This document shows positions 58,124 through 64,000 of a stretch of 64,000 nt of DNA, piece after piece. Positions within the stretch are counted from its first letter, which is position 1. Every line of letters begins with the position of its first letter. The notes under the pieces are model-generated. The model ran no database searches, was not told the origin of the DNA, and saw only the letters and a list, made by a program, of their open reading frames with translations. A program made the position numbers and the translations under genes. Source of the stretch: Acidimicrobiales bacterium (GTDB lineage Bacteria > Actinomycetota > Acidimicrobiia > Acidimicrobiales > JAVJTC01); NCBI GenBank assembly GCA_040219085.1, contig JAVJTC010000034.1, positions 62,001 to 126,000 on the forward strand, given 5' to 3'.

Positions 58124-58210
58124 AGACCCACTCTGTGCGACGCCGGCACGCCATGCGGTGGCCCGAGCGGGTTTCGGGGACAATGGACCTCCCCTCGAGG
58201 AGGACGACCC

Positions 58211-58363
58211 ATGACCGATCAAGCTCCCGACTCACGTGACCTCTACCGCATCTCGCGGGACTACGAGTCGACGTCCGCCGCCGTGTTGCTGGCGGCGGCC
58301 TGCATCACCGGCGCGATCGAGAAATTGACCCGGGCGATCGAGCAGTCCGACACCGGGCGCTGA
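58211..58363 (+). CDS. 50-residue protein of unknown function
   Basis: MTDQAPDSRDLYRISRDYES then a helical Ala/Leu-rich centre (TSAAVLLAAACITGAIEKLT) and RAIEQSDTGR. GAGGAGGA sits seven bases before ATG 58211, one of the best ribosome sites in the window, so the gene is probably real despite its size. The centre is amphipathic to weakly hydrophobic, with one Cys; it could be a short membrane-associated helix. Upstream CCTCC can pair with the GGAGG of the ribosome site, allowing translational control. A GACAAT box lies at 58179-58184. It ends nine bases before the convergent NUDIX stop. No family recognised. Confidence 0.6.
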   Translation: MTDQAPDSRDLYRISRDYESTSAAVLLAAACITGAIEKLTRAIEQSDTGR

Positions 58364-58371
58364 GGCCCGGG

Positions 58372-58914
58372 TCAGCCCCTGCGGGCGTCGATGACGTGGT
58401 CGATGTCGGCGGGGCGCGGTATCGGCAGCGAGTCCACCGGAAACCACCGGACGTCGCGGCCCGCTTCGCCCACCACGTCGGCGCTGCGGTCCAGGGTGAA
58501 CGCGTAGCCGATCGTCCAGTGCGTCGCTTCCGGGTCCCGGAGGCATCCCGCCGATCGGGCGATGGTGAGCGGGTCGGGCGAACCGGCGGTGGCGACGATC
58601 CCGGTCTCCTCCCGTAGTTCACGCGCCGCGGCGGCCGCTGGTCGCTCGCCGACCTCGACGTGGCCCCCGGGGCACGACCAGCCCATCACGGGGTGGTCGA
58701 CGAGGAGGATCGCGGCTCCCGACGTGTCGAATGGCCAGGCGATCGCCGTCAGGTGCTCTCCGATGTCAGCCGCGGGGTCGAAACGCCTGGTCAGAAAGGT
58801 CGCGAAGTCCTCGACGGTCGTGTCGAAGACGACTGCGGCACGATCGAGACGGGGCACGACGTCGCGGATGGTCCCCGCTGCGTGGCGCGCCTCCTCCGGA
58901 TCCGGCGGGGTCAC
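58372..58914 (-). CDS. NUDIX hydrolase, coupled to folE
   Basis: 180 residues. The Nudix box is complete: [20 protein letters not shown] then TG, matching Gx5Ex7REUxEExGU. Flanking parts are [20 protein letters not shown] before and [14 protein letters not shown] after, a common ADP-ribose/NTP-type NUDIX scaffold; an N-terminal 60-residue helical extension is also present. GTG 58914 overlaps the folE stop as GTGA, so it is translated with FolE. FolE makes dihydroneopterin triphosphate, and in some bacteria a NUDIX enzyme removes its pyrophosphate; this gene is a candidate for that step (inference from coupling). Confidence 0.85.
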   Translation of the reverse strand: MTPPDPEEARHAAGTIRDVVPRLDRAAVVFDTTVEDFATFLTRRFDPAADIGEHLTAIAWPFDTSGAAILLVDHPVMGWSCPGGHVEVGERPAAAAARELREETGIVATAGSPDPLTIARSAGCLRDPEATHWTIGYAFTLDRSADVVGEAGRDVRWFPVDSLPIPRPADIDHVIDARRG

Positions 58915-59507
58915 CGGGTGTGGGGCGACCCGATGAGGCTCATCGCCTCCTGGCGCGCGGCGGCGTCGGTGCGGAAGACGCCCCGGACGGCGGAGGTGAT
59001 CGTGAGCGCCCCCGGCTTGGAGACGCCCCTGATCGACATGCACAGGTGCTCCGCCTGGAGGACGACGATGACGCCGCTCGGATCGAGCCGGGTCTCGATG
59101 GCCGAGGCGATCTGGGTCGTGAGCCGCTCCTGGACCTGGAGGCGCCGGGCGTAGCCGTCCACCAGTCGGGCGAGCTTGGACAGCCCGGTGATCTGGCCCG
59201 TCGGGCCGGGGATGTAACCGACGTGGGCGTGACCCATGAAGGGCAACATGTGGTGTTCGCACAGCGACGAGAACGAGATGTCCCGCACGAGGACGATCTC
59301 GTCGTGGTCCGCCTCGAACGTCGTCAGGAGGTGATCGCTCGGATCGATGCCGTTGCCCGCCACGACCTCCTGGTACATGCGGGCCACCCGCTCAGGGGTT
59401 GCGAGGAGGCCGTCGCGCTCGGGGTCCTCGCCGATTGCGATGAGGATCTCGCGTACAGCGGCCGCCAGACGCGGAAGGTCGACCGGGTGATCCGGGGACG
59501 TTGCCAT
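58911..59507 (-). CDS. folE: GTP cyclohydrolase I
   Basis: 198 residues, normal size. It converts GTP to dihydroneopterin triphosphate, the first step of folate synthesis. Zinc ligands are Cys in [12 protein letters not shown] (with the following His) and Cys in [11 protein letters not shown]; the GTP site includes [23 protein letters not shown] 59507 is preceded by TATGCT at six bases and no ribosome site, suggesting a leaderless message. No other folate gene is in the window. Confidence 0.95.
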   Translation of the reverse strand: MATSPDHPVDLPRLAAAVREILIAIGEDPERDGLLATPERVARMYQEVVAGNGIDPSDHLLTTFEADHDEIVLVRDISFSSLCEHHMLPFMGHAHVGYIPGPTGQITGLSKLARLVDGYARRLQVQERLTTQIASAIETRLDPSGVIVVLQAEHLCMSIRGVSKPGALTITSAVRGVFRTDAAARQEAMSLIGSPHTR

Positions 59508-59513
59508 CGCTGG

Positions 59514-59519
59514 AGCATA
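59514..59519 (-). promoter_or_regulatory. Candidate -10 box, leaderless folE
   Basis: TATGCT on the minus strand ends six bases before ATG 59507. Confidence 0.45.
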
Positions 59520-59614
59520 CGTTGGCCCGGGGTTCGGGGCGCTGTCGAAGAGCCGGCGGTTCACGTCACTACACTGCCGCCCGACGTGGCCGACGAGTGG
59601 TGGTGGAGCAGGAC

Positions 59615-60118
59615 ATGATTTCCGAGCAGATGCACGAGGCGCTGTCCGAGCAGTTGAACCGGGAGTTCGGGTCGGCCTATCTGTACCTTTCGATGTCCGC
59701 CTACTGCAGCCACTCGGACTTCAACGGCGCCGCGTCGTGGTTCAAGCACCAGCACGAGGAGGAGCAGCTGCACGCCGCGAAGGTGTACGACTACCTGATC
59801 GGGCAGGGTGTGCAGGTGGTCCTCGCCGACATCGGGGAGCCGGCCAGCGGCTTCGGCTCGCTCCTGGGCGTCTTCGAGGCGGCGCTCGAACACGAGCACG
59901 AGCAGACCGCCCGCCTCAACGACCTCAGCGATCACGCGTTGCGGGAGAAGGACCACGCCACCTACAACCTGCTCCAGTGGTTCGTCAACGAGCAGGTGGA
60001 GGAAGAGGGAAACCTCGGTGGGATCATCGCCAAGCTGCGGATGGTCGCCGACGACGGCTACGGCCTGCTGATGATCGACAACGAGCTGGGCCAGCGCAGC
60101 GCGGCGGTGGCCGGATAG
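59615..60118 (+). CDS. Ferritin (non-haem, FTN type)
   Basis: 167 residues from ATG 59615 (GGAGCAGGA upstream). A four-helix bundle with ferroxidase residues in [20 protein letters not shown] (Glu and Tyr), [17 protein letters not shown] (Glu-Glu-xx-His) and [14 protein letters not shown]. No methionine typical of bacterioferritin haem ligation is evident, so this is an FTN-like iron store that oxidises Fe(II) and stores it in a 24-mer. Monocistronic; no Fur-box-like sequence stands out upstream. Confidence 0.93.
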   Translation: MISEQMHEALSEQLNREFGSAYLYLSMSAYCSHSDFNGAASWFKHQHEEEQLHAAKVYDYLIGQGVQVVLADIGEPASGFGSLLGVFEAALEHEHEQTARLNDLSDHALREKDHATYNLLQWFVNEQVEEEGNLGGIIAKLRMVADDGYGLLMIDNELGQRSAAVAG

Positions 60119-60147
60119 CCACCTCCCCGCCGCTGCCGTCGATCGGC

Positions 60148-60153
60148 TAGACA
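60148..60153 (+). promoter_or_regulatory. Candidate -10 box, leaderless GNAT gene
   Basis: TAGACA ends six bases before ATG 60160; the same geometry as four other genes here. Confidence 0.4.
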
Positions 60154-60159
60154 TCTTCG

Positions 60160-60762
60160 ATGACGACGATCCGGCAGGCGACTACCACGGACAACGCGAA
60201 GCTGGCTGAAGCACTCGGGAGTGCGTTCGCGGACGATCCCCTGTTCAGGTGGATCGCCGGAGCGGCTCCCGGCGACTCCATCGAGGCGAAGCTGCGCCTC
60301 GTCTTCGGCAAGCTGGCCGGGCTCGAGCTTTCCCGAAGCGACCACCTCGTCTTCACGAGCGATGACGGGGCGGGAGCGGCGGTCTGGAAGCACCCGAACC
60401 AGTGGAAGATGACCAACGGCGACATGTTGCGGGCGTTGCCGGCGATGGTGCGGGCCTTCGGCACGAAGACCCCCCGGATGATCGGCGCCTTCAACGCCGT
60501 CGAGAAGGTGCACCCGACCGAGGAGCACTACTTCCTCGAGGCGTTGGGTACGAGGCGGGACATGCAGAGCAGGGGCGTCGGGTCAGCGGTGCTCGGTCCC
60601 ATGTTGGACCGCTGCGACACCGAGGGCATGCCGGCGTACCTCGAGAGCTCCAACCCCATGAACATTCCGTTCTACGCCCGACACGGATTCGAGGTGACGG
60701 GTGAGATCGTGGTGGGAAAGGGTGCCCCGACGGTCACTGCGATGTGGCGCGACCCCCGCTGA
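60160..60762 (+). CDS. GNAT-family N-acetyltransferase
   Basis: 200 residues. IRQATTTDNAKLAEALGSAF opens the fold, and YFLEALGTRRDMQSRGVGSA is the acetyl-CoA pyrophosphate loop (R/Q-x-x-G-x-G/A form) near residue 130-145, followed by YLESSNPMNIPFYARHGFEV, the typical last strand and helix. The layout with a mid-region insertion (FGTKTPRMIGAFNAVEKVHP) is common in actinobacterial GNATs of unknown substrate. It is convergent with pntB, six bases apart. Confidence 0.88.
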   Translation: MTTIRQATTTDNAKLAEALGSAFADDPLFRWIAGAAPGDSIEAKLRLVFGKLAGLELSRSDHLVFTSDDGAGAAVWKHPNQWKMTNGDMLRALPAMVRAFGTKTPRMIGAFNAVEKVHPTEEHYFLEALGTRRDMQSRGVGSAVLGPMLDRCDTEGMPAYLESSNPMNIPFYARHGFEVTGEIVVGKGAPTVTAMWRDPR

Positions 60763-60768
60763 CGGGGT

Positions 60769-62145
<1,377 letters not shown>

Positions 62146-62147
62146 CG

Positions 62148-62468
62148 TCAGGACCGCCCCTGCCGGTCGTCTCGCTCGTCGCCTCCGGGGCGTCGTCGCG
62201 ACGAGAACATCTTCAGCATCCGGTCGGTCACGAGGAACCCGCCGACCACGTTGACCACGGCGAGAGTCACCGCCACGAAGCCGAGCACGGTCGTGAGCGT
62301 CGTGTGGTCGGTGCCCGCCGCCACGAGGGCGCCGACGAGGGTGATGCCCGAGATCGCGTTCGAGCCGGACATGAGCGGGGTGTGCAGCGTGGGCGGGACC
62401 TTGGTGATCAGCTCCACGCCGAGGAACCCGGCGATGACGAAGAGGGTGAGGGCGACGAGGAAGGGCAT
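62148..62468 (-). CDS. pntAB: NAD(P) transhydrogenase subunit alpha, part 2 (membrane)
   Basis: 106 residues, three membrane helices (FLVALTLFVIAGFLGVELIT, GITLVGALVAAGTDHTTLTT, VLGFVAVTLAVVNVVGGFLV). VPPTLHTPLMSGSNAISG is the hallmark of this subunit. The alpha subunit is split into PntAA and PntAB, as in Rhodospirillum and many actinobacteria. ATG 62468 shares a base with the pntAA stop (TGATG). Its C-terminal end is very basic (RRRPGGDERDDRQGRS). Confidence 0.94.
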   Translation of the reverse strand: MPFLVALTLFVIAGFLGVELITKVPPTLHTPLMSGSNAISGITLVGALVAAGTDHTTLTTVLGFVAVTLAVVNVVGGFLVTDRMLKMFSSRRRPGGDERDDRQGRS

Positions 62469-63607
62469 CAGCGGCTCCGTGGGTGCTCGGCGGCCGCGGC
62501 GGCCACCCGTTCGTCGACGACGGACCCGCCTGTGGCTACGAGCATCGCCTCGACGATGGGGTCTGCCCGGTCGAGTTGAAGGGAGCCGTCGGGTGCGAGG
62601 TGGCCGAGGAGGTTGACGAGGTTGGTGCTGAGCATCCGGCTCGCGGTCGTGGCAGCGCCGGATTCGAGCCGGGTCGGCCCGAGAACGCTGACGCCGCCCT
62701 CGACGATTTCGGCGTCGGCGACGGTCGGTCCGCAGTTGCCGCCCCGCGCCGCCGCGAGGTCGACCACCACCGAGCCTGCCGTCATCGCGGTGACCATGTC
62801 TGTCGTGACGAGTAGCGGGCTGGGTCGCCCGGGTATGGCCGCGGTGGTGATGAGGACGTCGACGCCCGCCACGTGTGGGGCGAGCAGTTCACGGCGCCGC
62901 CGGTTGTCCTCCTCGGTCTGTTCCCGGGCGTAGCCGCCGACGCCTTCGGTCTCGCTGGTGTCGTCGCTGATCTCGACGACGCGGGCACCCAGGGAGGCGA
63001 TCTGCTCGGCGGCGGCCGGGCGGACGTCGTAGGCGGAGACGACGGCGCCGAGGCGCCGGGCCGTTGCAATCGCCTGGAGGCCGGCGACGCCGGCACCGAG
63101 TACCAGCACCTTCGCGGGTGGGACCGTTCCGGCGGCGGTCATGAGCATGGGAAAGAGCCGGGGGAGGCGTCGGGCCGCCAACAGGACTGCTTCGTAGCCG
63201 GCGACGGTTGCCATCGACGAGAGCACGTCCATGTTCTGGGCCCGCGTGGTGCGGGGGACGAGTTCCAGGGCCATGACGTCGGCGCCGGCCTCGGCCAGCG
63301 CGACGGTCGTCGTCGGGTCCCAGAGGGGATCGAACAGGGCGATGTGGAGGCGGCCCTCGGCGCCGCCGGTGAGATCCCGTGCGTCGCCGGTGACGCCCAC
63401 CACGAGGTCGACATCGAGGCTCTCTGCCCGGGAGCCCACCGCGGCTCCGGCGTCGTCATAGGCGGCGTCGTCGAAGCCGGCGCGGTGACCGGCACCGTTC
63501 TCCACGACGACGGTGTGGCCCTTGCCGACGAGCGTGCGAGCGCCGTCAGGGGTCAGCGCGACCCGCTTTTCGGCTTCGGTCGGCTCTGCGGGCACGCCGA
63601 CCCGCAT
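62468..63607 (-). CDS. pntAA: NAD(P) transhydrogenase subunit alpha, part 1 (NAD-binding)
   Basis: 379 residues. MRVGVPAEPTEAEKRVALTP begins the alanine-dehydrogenase/PNT N-domain; the NAD domain has KVLVLGAGVAGLQAIATARR then LGAVVSAYDVRPAAAEQIAS, and the RQD-type loop region RTTRAQNMDVLSSMATVAGY. It takes up the hydride from NADH and hands it to the PntB NADP site. AGGAGA lies nine bases before ATG 63607. First gene of the pntAA-pntAB-pntB operon. Confidence 0.94.
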   Translation of the reverse strand: MRVGVPAEPTEAEKRVALTPDGARTLVGKGHTVVVENGAGHRAGFDDAAYDDAGAAVGSRAESLDVDLVVGVTGDARDLTGGAEGRLHIALFDPLWDPTTTVALAEAGADVMALELVPRTTRAQNMDVLSSMATVAGYEAVLLAARRLPRLFPMLMTAAGTVPPAKVLVLGAGVAGLQAIATARRLGAVVSAYDVRPAAAEQIASLGARVVEISDDTSETEGVGGYAREQTEEDNRRRRELLAPHVAGVDVLITTAAIPGRPSPLLVTTDMVTAMTAGSVVVDLAAARGGNCGPTVADAEIVEGGVSVLGPTRLESGAATTASRMLSTNLVNLLGHLAPDGSLQLDRADPIVEAMLVATGGSVVDERVAAAAAEHPRSR

Positions 63608-63722
63608 CAGCTGTCGTCTCCTGTACCCGCCACGCCCACGATGAGGGCAGGCTACCGGTTCACTCCGGGCACGTCCGGTCTCACGCAGCTGGGCGTCGCG
63701 GCCGGCCGTGCACCGATGTGGT

Positions 63723-64000
63723 TCAGCCGGGGTGTGGTTCGTGCAGGTTCCAGCGGGGGAAGGACCGCGCGAGATCGCTGCTGCCGTGCACCCGGATGTC
63801 GCCCGAACTCGTGACGTCACGCCAGGACCGGGCACCGCGGTGCCAGTCGACGAATGCCTGAGACGATGACTCGACCCACAGCCCGGGGTCACCGCCGGGG
63901 TCGCTGTGGCAGACCTCGGCCGATCGGTTCTGGACGAGGAGCCAGTAGTCGCGCTCGCCGCGGCGTTCCTCGGGGAAGCGGAAGGCGACCACCACCCGGT
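63723..64000 (-). CDS. HxlR-type transcriptional regulator, C-terminal fragment
   Basis: The last 92 residues of a gene cut by the right edge. YWLLVQNRSAEVCHSDPGGD, then WVESSSQAFVDWHRGARSW and SGDIRVHGSSDLARSFPRWN match the C-terminal SCP2-like domain of actinobacterial HxlR-family winged-helix proteins; the HTH would lie beyond the window. The first codon seen is internal, so no start can be given. It is upstream of pntAA in the same direction, with a 115-base gap that probably holds the pnt promoter. Confidence 0.7.
   Translation of the reverse strand, partial: RVVVAFRFPEERRGERDYWLLVQNRSAEVCHSDPGGDPGLWVESSSQAFVDWHRGARSWRDVTSSGDIRVHGSSDLARSFPRWNLHEPHPG

Overview
The window is uniformly GC-rich, densely packed bacterial DNA, with about 60 protein genes, no gap over 300 bases, and no tRNA, rRNA, CRISPR array, transposase or phage gene that I can see. 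The gene content points to an actinobacterium, plausibly class Acidimicrobiia. The signs are F420-type flavin enzymes (LLM-class and Ddn-like), a 180-kDa NAD-glutamate dehydrogenase, a three-gene PntAA/PntAB/PntB transhydrogenase, an actinobacterial-style heliorhodopsin, many GTG starts, frequent ATGA overlaps and several start codons placed 6-7 bases after a TANNNT box (leaderless promoters). The taxonomic placement is inference.

Layout. 1-4.6 kb: a VOC protein (cut by the edge) and a MOSC protein, divergent from a cation/proton antiporter with a TrkA-like tail; a CopC-thioredoxin fusion; a lone ABC ATPase with missing catalytic-loop residues. 4.6-13 kb: Ca2+-type P-ATPase, a DUF1501/DUF1800 secreted pair, a broken ArsR-aquaporin fusion gene, a cupin and an acetamidase/formamidase. 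12.6-21.8 kb: the large glutamate dehydrogenase, a UbiB-type kinase, a PPOX-fold protein, a divergent Gfo/Idh/MocA-like protein, a zinc-ribbon coiled coil and a membrane protein. 21.9-26.6 kb: an oxidative cluster made of a FadR-type regulator, a 3Fe-4S-type ferredoxin, a P450, a haem-oxygenase-like diiron oxidase, a SnoaL-fold protein and an LLM flavin enzyme. 26.6-32.7 kb: a signalling block with a PAS histidine kinase and its response regulator, a PAS-GGDEF-EAL-REC protein with a damaged GGDEF site and intact EAL site, and a protein whose receiver, GGDEF and EAL modules are all degenerate. 32.9-43 kb: pyruvate phosphate dikinase, an ester-cyclase-like protein, heliorhodopsin, a TetR/operator/EamA transporter unit, a LURP-one-like protein, a secreted protein with 14-residue CC repeats, a ROK sugar kinase and a membrane-anchored PhoD-like phosphatase. 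43-51 kb: typA-deoD, a small secreted protein, a Ddn-like protein and a polar/general amino-acid ABC importer operon.

51-57 kb is the most unusual region. Two glycosyltransferases on the plus strand converge on a minus-strand gene run: membrane protein, PqqD-like peptide-binding domain (RRE), a 91-residue peptide with a Tat-type leader and three GGNQ hexapeptide repeats, a SunS-like glycosyltransferase with TPR-like tail, and another GT2 enzyme. Inference: a candidate glycosylated RiPP-like exported peptide system. 57-64 kb: a diguanylate cyclase, a 50-residue protein, folE coupled to a NUDIX gene, ferritin, a GNAT enzyme, the transhydrogenase operon and the end of an HxlR-type regulator.

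All assignments come from reading translations and motifs by eye; no database search was run.
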